From Emticicia agri (GTDB taxonomy: Bacteria; Bacteroidota; Bacteroidia; Cytophagales; Spirosomataceae): 64,000 bases of DNA. The position numbers and the translations under genes are program-made. Shown here in pieces: positions 1 to 9,041 of this stretch (its first letter is position 1; each line of letters starts with the position of its first letter). A model generated the notes under the pieces. The model did not search any database and was not told the DNA's origin. It saw only the letters and a list, made by a program, of their open reading frames with translations. The stretch covers positions 124,001-188,000 of the forward strand of contig NZ_SEWF01000003.1 in NCBI RefSeq assembly GCF_004168285.1. Reading direction: 5' to 3'.

Positions 1-562
1 CACCATTAGAACCTTTTGATCCTTTCTTGAATAATGAACCGTCATCTACAGTTCTTTTAGGAGGTTCTGGTTTAACCGGCTCAGGTTTTGGTGCCTCTGT
101 TTTAGCTTTAGTTTCTACAGGAGTTACTTTTACAACAGGTTTGGTTTCTATTTTCTTTACAGGTTTATCATTCTCTTTTTCTTCAACCGGGCTGTCTTCC
201 TTTGAGGTAATTACAGGTTTAGCCTGTACCTCCTTCACTTTAACCTTTATTGGTTTTTCCGCTACCGGAGGTGGAGTAACCACAGGCTTAACCTTTAGTA
301 GTTTTGCTTCCTCTTGCTTAGCTGCCGGTTTTACATCATAATTATTGGGAGATGGATTTGCTTTATTGGTTGTTTGTATATCTCCACTACCCACCAGATC
401 TATTCCATAATTTAATTCAACACCCTCCGGTTCTTCAAGAGGTGTGTACATTAATTTCAGAAAAAATAAAATGGTTAGAAAAGAACCATAAATAACCAGA
501 CTAATAACAAACGCCAAAGGTTGATTCTTTTTATTGTCTTCGGAAAGCGTTGCTGTTTGCAT
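1..562 (-). CDS. TonB-like energy transducer, C-terminus cut off by the window edge
   Basis: Reading the minus strand from the ATG at 562 gives 187 codons that run off the window. Residues about 17-37 form one hydrophobic segment (LAFVISLVIYGSFLTILFFL) after a short cytoplasmic N-terminus. A long Pro/Lys/Glu-rich region with many KPV, PEP and KPEP repeats follows, as in the periplasm-spanning linker of TonB proteins. The C-terminal TonB fold lies outside the window, so the family call rests on the anchor plus linker. TonB couples ExbB/ExbD proton flow to outer-membrane receptors. A terminator at 591-626 separates it from the SPOR gene upstream, so it probably has its own promoter, although no clear TAnnTTTG motif was seen. 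Confidence 0.7.
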   Translation of the reverse strand, partial: MQTATLSEDNKKNQPLAFVISLVIYGSFLTILFFLKLMYTPLEEPEGVELNYGIDLVGSGDIQTTNKANPSPNNYDVKPAAKQEEAKLLKVKPVVTPPPVAEKPIKVKVKEVQAKPVITSKEDSPVEEKENDKPVKKIETKPVVKVTPVETKAKTEAPKPEPVKPEPPKRTVDDGSLFKKGSKGSNG

Positions 563-590
563 TTATAATATAAATTATTGTTGAACAAGA

Positions 591-626
591 AAATATAAAA
601 AAACCTGTAAGTGATGCTTACAGGTT
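591..626 (-). terminator. Rho-independent terminator of the SPOR gene
   Basis: A 10-bp perfect stem (602-611 with 617-626) and 5-nt loop are followed on the minus strand by a T-rich run (complement of 591-603). It lies just after the stop of the HU-CCDC81/SPOR gene and before the TonB-like start. Confidence 0.85.
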
Positions 627-647
627 CAAAAATATATCGAAAACTCT

Positions 648-1769
648 CTATTTACTCTTAACTATGGCTGGTTTCTCGCCTAACAAGCTCTGATGTCTTT
701 CTGCAATTACCTGAGCCTCTTCAAATGTATCAGATTCAGCAGCAATTACTTTCATAAGGCTGCCAAACTGCACAACTCTTGGTGAAAAACCATTTTTAAG
801 TAAATTCGCACTAAGCTTTTCTACGTTTTCTTTACTTCTAAAAATCCCGGAAACAATTAAATAACGCTTTTCTGTGTTAATTATTGTTGATTTCGTCTCG
901 TCACTCTTTGGTATTTCAGGAAGTTTTTGTTCTTTCTTTGTTTCAGTGATGTTTTCAGTGTTCTTGGTCTCAGTTTTAAGAACTGGAGCAATCTCTTCAT
1001 TCTTTCCCTCTAAAACCTCCTTCTTATTGAAAACGGGTTTAATAATTTCATACTCAGAAGGAGAAGTTTTATCAGTATCTTTAACTACTTTATTAGCAGA
1101 CTCTTCTCTTCTTGGAATATAATCTAAAGGATTAAAACTACTTTTTGTGGAGGTTTCGTCACCTTTTGAATTTGAAAACAATACAAAGAACAGGCCTGAC
1201 GATAACAATAATACTGGCAACGAATATAAAACATAAGTCCACTTTGAATGTGTCCCAGTAGTTGAATAGGAACTATCATGAACAAGCATTTCATCATCAT
1301 CCGCATCAAAAGTCTTGCTTAATTTATAGTTCTGTTTTTCGACCTTTCTCGGAAAAATGCTATCGAAGCCAAAGCTCTCGCTAAAGAAATTATTTCTTCG
1401 GTCAGGGTCAAAAACTAAATTATTTTCTTCGTTTAATGAAAAATCCCCGATTTTTTCAAAATGAAATGATTTCTCATTATCTAATGATGATTTAATTTCA
1501 GTTACAAAATTCTGAATAGTTCTTTTTGCTTCATCAATTGTTACACTTTCTCTTCTGGATATATAGGTAGCTAATAGCCCATCATCTTGCTTTAAAATCT
1601 CATTGAAAGCAATTCTTTTCTGAGGAGGCATAAGGGAACCGCTGATATCATTAAAACTTGATGGCATATAATTAGCGATAAATGCCCCAAAATTAGGGAC
1701 AGTTACGTAATCATGCTCATAAAGTAGTGTTCTGATGTATTCTGCAACAGGCTTCATAGGGCTTAACAT
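648..1769 (-). CDS. HU-CCDC81 and SPOR domain membrane protein
   Basis: The protein has 373 residues. The N-terminus (about 5-140; EYIRTLLYEHDYVTVPNFGAF) matches the HU-CCDC81 type of HU/IHF-like domain found in Bacteroidota. One transmembrane segment lies at about 178-199, followed by a charged, low-complexity linker. Residues about 300-373 (YLIVSGIFRSKENVEKLSA onward) form a SPOR peptidoglycan-binding domain. The inferred topology is HU-like domain in the cytoplasm and SPOR in the periplasm. Published domain analysis proposed that this family links DNA or a cytoplasmic partner to the cell wall; direct function is unproven. It is probably co-transcribed with the barrel gene 27 bp upstream. 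An ATG at 1757 is an alternative start that matches the beginning of the HU-like domain better. Confidence 0.85.
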   Translation of the reverse strand: MLSPMKPVAEYIRTLLYEHDYVTVPNFGAFIANYMPSSFNDISGSLMPPQKRIAFNEILKQDDGLLATYISRRESVTIDEAKRTIQNFVTEIKSSLDNEKSFHFEKIGDFSLNEENNLVFDPDRRNNFFSESFGFDSIFPRKVEKQNYKLSKTFDADDDEMLVHDSSYSTTGTHSKWTYVLYSLPVLLLSSGLFFVLFSNSKGDETSTKSSFNPLDYIPRREESANKVVKDTDKTSPSEYEIIKPVFNKKEVLEGKNEEIAPVLKTETKNTENITETKKEQKLPEIPKSDETKSTIINTEKRYLIVSGIFRSKENVEKLSANLLKNGFSPRVVQFGSLMKVIAAESDTFEEAQVIAERHQSLLGEKPAIVKSK

Positions 1770-1796
1770 TATTTGGGGAGCAATCTTTATGCTAAA

Positions 1797-3491
1797 TTAA
1801 AATGAAAAATTGACACCTACAAGAAAATTTAAACCTTGTTGCGGATAATATAGAAAACGCTCGTACTTCTTACCTAATATATTATTTAATTTCACGAAAG
1901 CAGTAAATTGTGAGCTGAATAAATAATCAAACTCTGCATTAAGATCATAAAATGCTTTGTTCGTCATAAGTTCTTGTGTGGTTGGATTTTTGGCGTATGT
2001 TTTGCCAAAATAATACAAATCTAAATTTGCCAACAGTCGGTCTGATACGATTAGAGTATTTCCCCATTTAGCCGTAACTAACGGTCTATGAAACGGTTGT
2101 TCAAAACTTCTTCTTTGATAGTGGTTTATATCTGTTTTTATGTAAGTACGCCATATTTCGGCAGGCTGATAGTTTAGTTGAACAACCAAGTTAAAGTACT
2201 GAGTTCTTAAACTGTCATATAAAATATTAAATTTAGCTGTATCGCCCAATGCCTCGCCAAAATCAGGCGTATAGTTATTGAAATAATATAAGTTTTTATA
2301 ATAACCCATCGCTCCTCTGATGTTGAAACTTACCCCAGAACCTAAATCTCCTTTTCCACCGACGTAATACTCCTGACTTTTTTCAGTGTTCATTAATCTC
2401 ACCTGAGACTTTAAATAAGGATTTTCATTTAACATGCTACCAAGGGTATTTCTTACAATATCTCCATCCATACCAGCAAAGAAATAGAGCAAACTCGGAG
2501 ATTTATACGTTAATTCAACTGTTGGGAAGCCTTTAGTACGGTTAATCTTTTTAATCTCATCAAATTCATTAACCGCTTTATAACCAATACTGGCACCAAA
2601 ACTGTTAAAATTAAGTTTAAACGTCGGTTCTACTCTAAAAAGATTTCTTTTGTCCACCTCTAAATCGCTTCTTTGAGTGATAAATGCCTCTGCATCAATT
2701 ACAGCAACAAATTTTTCATTAATAATCGGGAAATAAGTATTAAAGTTTGAGGCCCAGTCGGTTTCTTGCGCGCCATAAATATTCTTTAGAGACTTCAGGT
2801 TAGTTTTCAATGAATAATCAACGCGGGGATTCGGTGCAGTATTTTCGAAGCCAACATTAAATTGCACTATATTTAATATCTGACGAATGTCTTTACGATC
2901 TAAATCTTCACGTGGTCTTTGGTAACCATAAAAATAGTATTGGTCTCTGTTATAATTAACACCAGCATTTACCTGAAATTTCTGCGCAATATACTTTCCG
3001 GTGATTTCTGCCTTATCATACATATTAGCAGAGTTTTTGTCATCAACTGGCCCTCTCATGGTTGAATTATGGTAGGCATGAACACCGATAATCAAGTTGT
3101 TTTCTTGGTTAGAATTTAAAAAAACCTCTCCTAAAATTCGCCCATAATTCCCTGCTCCAATTGTTACATAATTATTATAGCTTTCTGTTTCTTCTTTTTT
3201 ATTTCCTCCTTCGGGAGCCACCACATTCGGGCTGAATTTTACCTCTTCAACTCCTTTCGGTTTACGGTCAAAAAAAGTATATTTCATCTGTTTTTCATCA
3301 GAGCTTGATTTTAAAGGAGGGATTTTTTCAAAAACCCTATTCGCAGGAGGTAGTTCAACTTTTCGGTCTTTGGTAATAATAATATCATCATCTATTTGTG
3401 CAAATGATGGTAATATAATAAAACTTAGACCTATAACAAGTAAAAAGAAATTTATGGTTTTTATAGACTTGGTTTGCATCAGGAATTTCAT
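1797..3491 (-). CDS. TonB-dependent-receptor-like outer-membrane beta-barrel protein without plug
   Basis: The 564-residue product begins with a signal peptide ending near ILPSFAQ. It is then rich in alternating polar/hydrophobic strands with many Tyr, Phe and Asn, and ends in Phe (FLVGVNFSF), as outer-membrane barrels do. I see no carboxypeptidase-like domain and no TonB plug, and the length is about half that of a SusC protein, so this is a barrel-only relative. It sits between the TPR gene (50 bp upstream) and the SPOR gene (27 bp downstream) on the same strand. An operon is likely, and the encoded proteins would span outer membrane, periplasm and inner membrane. Its ligand is unknown. An ATG at codon 5 is a possible alternative start. 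Confidence 0.8.
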   Translation of the reverse strand: MKFLMQTKSIKTINFFLLVIGLSFIILPSFAQIDDDIIITKDRKVELPPANRVFEKIPPLKSSSDEKQMKYTFFDRKPKGVEEVKFSPNVVAPEGGNKKEETESYNNYVTIGAGNYGRILGEVFLNSNQENNLIIGVHAYHNSTMRGPVDDKNSANMYDKAEITGKYIAQKFQVNAGVNYNRDQYYFYGYQRPREDLDRKDIRQILNIVQFNVGFENTAPNPRVDYSLKTNLKSLKNIYGAQETDWASNFNTYFPIINEKFVAVIDAEAFITQRSDLEVDKRNLFRVEPTFKLNFNSFGASIGYKAVNEFDEIKKINRTKGFPTVELTYKSPSLLYFFAGMDGDIVRNTLGSMLNENPYLKSQVRLMNTEKSQEYYVGGKGDLGSGVSFNIRGAMGYYKNLYYFNNYTPDFGEALGDTAKFNILYDSLRTQYFNLVVQLNYQPAEIWRTYIKTDINHYQRRSFEQPFHRPLVTAKWGNTLIVSDRLLANLDLYYFGKTYAKNPTTQELMTNKAFYDLNAEFDYLFSSQFTAFVKLNNILGKKYERFLYYPQQGLNFLVGVNFSF

Positions 3492-3540
3492 AAAGGAATA
3501 TTTTAATGTTTTAAAAAATCAGAAAAGCATAAGTAAATCA

Positions 3541-6500
3541 TTACTCTTTATTTTCAATTTCTTTCATTTTTTTCTTGGCAACATCAACGGTTTCTGGGGT
3601 TTCTGAATTCTCAATAATTGATTTCAAGGTTGCTTTCGCCATGAAATAATCATTTAATGCAACATAATTATCCGAAATCAGTATAAAACCTTTTTCATAC
3701 CAATACAAAAACTCCGAAAATTCAGCTGCCAGTTCTTGCAATAATTTAATTGACTCCTTGTATTTCTTCTGACGATAAAGCATTTCACCGATAAAATACT
3801 TTGCTTCTGCGCCATTATTGTCTTTGGCCATTGCAATAGTCTTATTAAATTCCTCCTCTGCTTTTACAAAGTCATTTTTTGCCAGATAGGCTTTTCCAAT
3901 GTATAATTGAGCTTTATTTGATGCCCCCATTACAATATTACCCCCATTGTTGATAATTTCCCTTGCATAATAAATTACAGAGTCTTGATTACCTGAAAAA
4001 TAATACGCATCAGTTAAGCCTTGCCAGGCATTAATCATATCTCGTTTGTTGGCTGATGAAATAAGCACAGCACGATAATTAGCTATAGCATTTTTATAGT
4101 TTTTTGAAGAAGTTTCAATACTGGCGGCTCTTAAAGCTGATTTTGTTACAAAGCTTGTTCGGTTATCGCTTATTACCTGATTATAATACTTTAAGGCATT
4201 TGGTTTGTCATTCAGAATATAGTACGAATCAGCTAAATAATACTTAGCCTCATACATACTTGAACTTCCCGGATAATTATTGATAAATTTTATCAGAGCG
4301 GCTACGGCATTGCTATATTTTTCATTCAGGTATAGATTTTTAGCTGTTTCGTATTCCAGGTTTTCAACAGAACCGCTACCCGGATTACTTTTTTTATACT
4401 CATCTACAATTGAAGAGAACTCTTCAGGTCGCCCTAAAGTGTTGAGCGTTTCCTGCAATCCTAAGAGTGCATTTTCAGCCACATCTGTTTTCCCGTATCT
4501 TATTACAATGACTTTATAATCATTTAGCGCAGCTTCATAGTTTTTTAGATTCCCGTACGCCAATGCACGCTTCAATAGAGCTTGTGGAATCAGACCACTC
4601 TTGGGGCGCTCCCTAACCATTTTACTTATAAGATTTACAGCACTCTGATAATTACCTTTATCTAATTCTAAAGTCGCATTCTGAAACCAAGCATCATCCA
4701 CTAATCTTGAATTTGGATATTGGGTTGCTATTCTATCAAAGATTTGAAGAGCTTCTTGATTTCTGCCTAAAAAGGTCAGTGTTAGTGCTTTTTGATACAT
4801 GGCATAGTCTTTTTCAGTTCTGTTCTCTTTGATGGCTAAATCGTAGTATCTGATTGCTTCTTCGTAATTTTTGATTGCTAAATTACAATCTCCAATTCTT
4901 ACGATGGCATCTTCATAATTCTGGCGATTTGATTCATCTTTTTTACCTTTAACAAATTCTTTAAAATAATTGGCTGCTTGTCTGTAGTCTTTATTATTGT
5001 AATTCAGGTAAGCCAGCGCATATTTACTTTTTTGTTTAAGGGTCTCGCTGGAACTGCTGTTAATAATGTCTTTATAGTAATCGCCAGCCTCTGGCAGTTT
5101 AGCTGCATACGATGCCTCAGCTTTCCAGAAAGTGGCATTTTGTTTTAATTCATTATCAATAGGTTGGGTAAGAGATTTTTCAAAATACTGAATAGCCCTT
5201 GTATAACGCTCTGCATTAAAATCTAAAACTCCTTGATTGTAGGCAAGTTTCTGATAAGCTGCATTAAGTTTGGGCGACTTCTTTTTTAATCCTTCAATAT
5301 AAGCTATAGCCTGAGCATAATTATTTGCATCAAACATCACTTCACTCATTACCTCACTTGCTTCATCTTCATATTTGCCGCCCGGATAAGTTTTCAGGTA
5401 CTGCTCTAATTCTGTGATTCCTTGTTGGCTATTGCCTAAGTCTATGGCTACTTTTGCGAAGTTAAACTGCGCCTCCTCTTGCACAATTTTATCAAAATTG
5501 CTATTTTTTGCTCTTTCAAATGCGGCAGAAGCTGCATTTAAGTCATTTGCTTTTAACGAAGAAATACCCAGATAATAAGCAGCTTGTTGACCCAATTCGT
5601 TGTTTTGCGCGGCGATTTTCTTAAAATTTTCAATGGCCTTTTCATAGTTTTCTATTTTATAAAGGCTATAAGCGTGTCTGAAAGTAACCTGATTAGAGAC
5701 AGTTCCTTTTCTAAAAGTCCTGAATTTATCGTAATATTTTGCAGCCTTTACAAAATCGTCTCTGAAATAACAAACCTCTGCAGTAACCAAACACATATCA
5801 TCTATTTTTCTACCATTTGGTTTTTCAATAATAGGCTCGGTATAGGCCAGAAGTTCATCATATCTTTTCTCAACATAAAGAATATTAGCAATCCAGTTTG
5901 GAATTTCTGTTTTATAAGGAGCTACATTTTCCACCTTCTTTAGATCAGACAAGGCGGCATCATAATTAGCATTTTTGTAATTAATCACTCCTGAATAATA
6001 ATAGGCATGGATGGAATAATCGGAAGCAAGGCTTTTTACTTCATTAAATAAAGGCAGTGCTTTTGTGTAATTATTGGTCTGATAATAAGCTATTGCCAAC
6101 TTATACTTATACTCTAAAGCTATAGCAGATGAAGAATTAATGTTAATCGCTTTTTCGAGGTATTGAATAGCTCGATTATAGTCTCCGTCAGCATAGAAAT
6201 AGTTACCTAAATCTCCGTAAATTACTTTTGCCTTCGGGTGGTCTGAGTGATTAACAACGAATCTCTCAATTTCAATATCGGCATCAGGTGCTTTGACATA
6301 CAATCCTGCCAAAGCCGCATAATATTCTGCATTTGTCAGATTAAATTCATTAGCATTTAATGATTTCTGCGTGGATTTTATGTATTGCCTGAATTCCTCG
6401 CGGGAAGGTGCATAAACTTTTTTCTGAAAAAGTTCAATACCTTTATGGTAATACGATTCAGGATCAGTATAAGCAATTGTGTTTTGGGCAAAAGACTGAT

Positions 6501-6552
6501 AGCCCATATTTAGTAAGCCATAGACGGTGGAAATTAAAATCGTCTTTTTCAT
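3541..6552 (-). CDS. large secreted tetratricopeptide-repeat protein
   Basis: About 1003 residues made almost entirely of TPR units, recognisable by repeated A-x3-Y...A...Y patterns such as NYEKAIENFKKI, NYEEAIRYYDLAI and YRQAANYFKEF. The chosen start, six codons into the longest frame, gives MKKTILISTVYGLLNMGYQSFAQ-type signal sequence ending near residue 23, which places the protein in the periplasm or at the outer membrane. It is the first gene of the run into the barrel and HU-CCDC81/SPOR genes. The likely role is scaffold for an envelope complex; no enzyme motif is present. A good promoter lies at 6652-6683. The whole cluster resembles Bacteroidota loci that also carry exbB/exbD near tonB. 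Confidence 0.85.
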   Translation of the reverse strand: MKKTILISTVYGLLNMGYQSFAQNTIAYTDPESYYHKGIELFQKKVYAPSREEFRQYIKSTQKSLNANEFNLTNAEYYAALAGLYVKAPDADIEIERFVVNHSDHPKAKVIYGDLGNYFYADGDYNRAIQYLEKAININSSSAIALEYKYKLAIAYYQTNNYTKALPLFNEVKSLASDYSIHAYYYSGVINYKNANYDAALSDLKKVENVAPYKTEIPNWIANILYVEKRYDELLAYTEPIIEKPNGRKIDDMCLVTAEVCYFRDDFVKAAKYYDKFRTFRKGTVSNQVTFRHAYSLYKIENYEKAIENFKKIAAQNNELGQQAAYYLGISSLKANDLNAASAAFERAKNSNFDKIVQEEAQFNFAKVAIDLGNSQQGITELEQYLKTYPGGKYEDEASEVMSEVMFDANNYAQAIAYIEGLKKKSPKLNAAYQKLAYNQGVLDFNAERYTRAIQYFEKSLTQPIDNELKQNATFWKAEASYAAKLPEAGDYYKDIINSSSSETLKQKSKYALAYLNYNNKDYRQAANYFKEFVKGKKDESNRQNYEDAIVRIGDCNLAIKNYEEAIRYYDLAIKENRTEKDYAMYQKALTLTFLGRNQEALQIFDRIATQYPNSRLVDDAWFQNATLELDKGNYQSAVNLISKMVRERPKSGLIPQALLKRALAYGNLKNYEAALNDYKVIVIRYGKTDVAENALLGLQETLNTLGRPEEFSSIVDEYKKSNPGSGSVENLEYETAKNLYLNEKYSNAVAALIKFINNYPGSSSMYEAKYYLADSYYILNDKPNALKYYNQVISDNRTSFVTKSALRAASIETSSKNYKNAIANYRAVLISSANKRDMINAWQGLTDAYYFSGNQDSVIYYAREIINNGGNIVMGASNKAQLYIGKAYLAKNDFVKAEEEFNKTIAMAKDNNGAEAKYFIGEMLYRQKKYKESIKLLQELAAEFSEFLYWYEKGFILISDNYVALNDYFMAKATLKSIIENSETPETVDVAKKKMKEIENKE

Positions 6553-6651
6553 AGGGTCTGAAATCCCCAACCCCGTGGGGAATAATTTTTAAAGGAGTCA
6601 ATATTTGGGGTTAGTAATATTGAGTATAAAAGCACTTAAGCCACTTTGAAT

Positions 6652-6683
6652 CAAAGGTAGCTATTGATAATATAAATAAACAA
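6652..6683 (-). promoter_or_regulatory. Bacteroidota-type promoter of the TPR gene
   Basis: On the minus strand TTG (6683-6681) is followed after 21 nt by TACCTTTG (6659-6652), matching the -33/-7 pattern TTG-N19-21-TAnnTTTG. Transcription would start near 6645, leaving a leader of roughly 90 nt. Confidence 0.65.
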
Positions 6684-6822
6684 TCTAAAAGATAAAAGTT
6701 TAAATCAAACAGAATGCCATTTTTGGTAAAGAAGAAAAATTGGAGTAATTTCAAGCAAAAAACGTCTATCTGAAAAAAAAATTGTCTTAATACATCAACA
6801 AATCCATTAATCCCCAAACAAA

Positions 6823-8628
6823 ATGATAAAAAAAACGTTTCTCTGCTTTTTTCTATTTTTATTCCTGTCATTTTCTATTTTAAAAGCACAGTCTACCACT
6901 ATTAATTATTCACTTTCAATGAATGAGCCCTGGACTCATTACTTTGAAGTAACCATGACTTTGAGTAATATTCAGAAAACAAAAGAACTTACTAGAAAGG
7001 AGTATGTGGATTTTAAAATGCCTGTCTGGACACCCGGTTCCTATCTGGTGAGAGAGTATGCCAAAAACGTAGAAGGATTTGAAGCAAATGCGGGGGCAAA
7101 AAAAGTGAAAGCTGATAAAATTAATAAAAATACCTGGCGAGTTTACTCCGCTGGTGCAGATGAAATTAAAATCAGCTATAAGGTGTATGCGTATGAACTA
7201 AGTGTTAGAACAAGTTATTTAGATGATTCACATGGGTATCTGAATGGGGCAAGTATGTTTATGTATGTTCCACAGTTGGCAAAATTTCCATCAAAAATTA
7301 CAATTAATCCTTATAAAGATTGGAACTCTATTTCTACTGGATTAAAAAAAGTGGTCAATGCAGAAAACACTTTTTATGCACCAGATTATGATATGATTGT
7401 TGATAGCCCTATTGAGATTGGCACCCACAAAGTTTTAAATTTTGAGATTCAGAATATTCCTCATTCAGTGGCTATGTACAGTAATGGGCCTTTGGAGTAT
7501 AACGAAGAGAAAGTTATTGATGCTTATAAAAAAGTTACCCAGGCTGCCTCAACTGTTGTAGGAGAACACCCCTGCAAAGACTATACGTTTATTATCCATC
7601 ATTTACCTGGTATAGGCGGAGGCCTTGAACATCTTAATTCCACAACCTGTCAGACCTCACCATTTGCGTATACGTCTGATACAGGATTTAAAGGTTTTAT
7701 GGGTCTGATTGCGCATGAATATTTTCATCTATGGAATGTTAAGCGTATAAGACCGATAGCTCTGGGTCCATTCGATTACGATAATGAGAACTACACCCAT
7801 ATGCTTTGGGTTGCTGAAGGTTTTACCTCATTTTATCAGGAGAATATCCTTCTGAGAGCAGGAATTCTTACCCCCGAAGAATATAAAAGCAAGGTTGCCG
7901 CATCAATCAGCGGTATTGAAAACCAACCTGGTCAGAAGGTTCAATCAGTAGCTGAAGCAAGTTGGGATGCCTGGATTAAATATTACCGCCCAAATGAAAA
8001 TTCTCAAAATAGTACAATATCTTACTATAATAAAGGTGGAGTAATAGGTAGTCTGTTAAACCTTTACATCATAGGAGAAACAAAAGGTAAAAAGTCTTTA
8101 GACGATGTTTTTAAATATTTATGGGCGGAATACTACAAAAAACAAGGACGTGGATATAAAGATGATGAGTTTCAGGCAGCTTGCGAAAAAGTAGCAGGGA
8201 AAAGCCTGGAAAGTTTCTTTCAGAAATATGTATGGAATACAGATGCTATCGATTATGACACCTATTTCAATTATGTAGGTGTAAAATTAGTAAAAGAATA
8301 TGATACCAAAACACCATTTTTAGGCGCCAATATAGTGAATAATAAGATAACAACCGTTTTAAAAGGTACTTCTGCCTATGCAGGAGGGTTGAATGTAAAC
8401 GACGAAATTTTAGAAATAGATGGAATTAAGTATCCGGTTGGAAGCAGCTATATTTCCGGAAAACAGATTGGAGAAACCATTAAAGTTAAGGTCAAAAGAT
8501 TTGGCAGAGAATTTACTTATGACTTAAAATTGATGCCAAATCCTTCAGCAAGAATCAAACTTGAAAGAGTTGAAAATATATCGGCGGAACAAGAAGAACT
8601 TTATAAAAAATGGTTATTCATAAAGTAA
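6823..8628 (+). CDS. M61 family (glycyl aminopeptidase-like) metallopeptidase with PDZ domain
   Basis: The 601-residue protein has an N-terminal signal sequence (FLCFFLFLFLSFSILKAQ). The zinc motif HEYFH is at 298-302, and the third ligand is probably E332 in WVAEGFTSFY, the arrangement of M61 peptidases. The GGGLEH stretch (265-270) before it is also family-typical. Residues about 480-575 form a PDZ domain (LGANIV...GLNVNDEILEIDG). It should act in the periplasm as an aminopeptidase or general protease. Length and order (beta-sandwich N-domain, catalytic domain, PDZ) fit the family. It is monocistronic: the next gene is convergent and separated by a terminator. Confidence 0.92.
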   Translation: MIKKTFLCFFLFLFLSFSILKAQSTTINYSLSMNEPWTHYFEVTMTLSNIQKTKELTRKEYVDFKMPVWTPGSYLVREYAKNVEGFEANAGAKKVKADKINKNTWRVYSAGADEIKISYKVYAYELSVRTSYLDDSHGYLNGASMFMYVPQLAKFPSKITINPYKDWNSISTGLKKVVNAENTFYAPDYDMIVDSPIEIGTHKVLNFEIQNIPHSVAMYSNGPLEYNEEKVIDAYKKVTQAASTVVGEHPCKDYTFIIHHLPGIGGGLEHLNSTTCQTSPFAYTSDTGFKGFMGLIAHEYFHLWNVKRIRPIALGPFDYDNENYTHMLWVAEGFTSFYQENILLRAGILTPEEYKSKVAASISGIENQPGQKVQSVAEASWDAWIKYYRPNENSQNSTISYYNKGGVIGSLLNLYIIGETKGKKSLDDVFKYLWAEYYKKQGRGYKDDEFQAACEKVAGKSLESFFQKYVWNTDAIDYDTYFNYVGVKLVKEYDTKTPFLGANIVNNKITTVLKGTSAYAGGLNVNDEILEIDGIKYPVGSSYISGKQIGETIKVKVKRFGREFTYDLKLMPNPSARIKLERVENISAEQEELYKKWLFIK

Positions 8629-8660
8629 GCATGCAAAACATTAAAAAAGTACAATTAAAG

Positions 8661-8690
8661 AAGTGGCGCAACAACCATATTGCGCCACTT
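8661..8690. terminator. bidirectional terminator between M61 peptidase and 80-aa gene
   Basis: A perfect 11-bp stem (8661-8671 with 8680-8690) with an 8-nt loop sits between convergent genes and is flanked by A-rich and T-rich sequence on either side. Confidence 0.85.
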
Positions 8691-8696
8691 TAATTA

Positions 8697-8939
8697 TTAA
8701 TCTACCGAATCTAAAATTAAATCAAAGTCTTCCGACATATCTTTGAAACGCTTGATTACTTTTTCCATAAACGAATCACCGAGCATTTCTTCAATTTCAT
8801 CTTCTCCAGAAACATCGTATTCATTTACTTTATAGGTTTGCTCAAACATACCTGCTTCAAATTTTATGATAAATTTATTGTTCCAGGCATACAAAGATGC
8901 TTTACAATAATTATTGGGGATTTCTTTTATAAATTTCAT
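8697..8939 (-). CDS. small acidic hypothetical protein
   Basis: An 80-residue cytoplasmic protein without signal peptide or membrane segment. The second half is very acidic (DVSGEDEIEEMLGDSF, MSEDFDLILDSVD). I do not recognise a named domain. It is believed real because it starts with a normal ATG, ends right at the shared terminator at 8661-8690, and has coherent amino-acid composition with hydrophobic and charged residues alternating as in a folded alpha/beta protein. No function is proposed. Confidence 0.6.
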   Translation of the reverse strand: MKFIKEIPNNYCKASLYAWNNKFIIKFEAGMFEQTYKVNEYDVSGEDEIEEMLGDSFMEKVIKRFKDMSEDFDLILDSVD

Positions 8940-9041
8940 TGTTGTTTATGAAGTTTGTATTTTCTGACACAATTTTACATAAGATTTATCGAATCAGAAA
9001 GCAAATGTTAAAATATAAATAGAACTTTTGACACAAATAGA

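Noticed and set aside
5584-5943. 119-codon plus-strand ORF inside the TPR gene
   Set aside because: Antisense shadow of a TPR-coding region with Phe/Ile-rich composition and no recognisable domain.
6611-6871. 86-codon minus-strand ORF before the M61 gene
   Set aside because: It overlaps the M61 start and the TPR-gene promoter, is very rich in Phe, Leu and Cys from AT-rich sequence, and matches no family.
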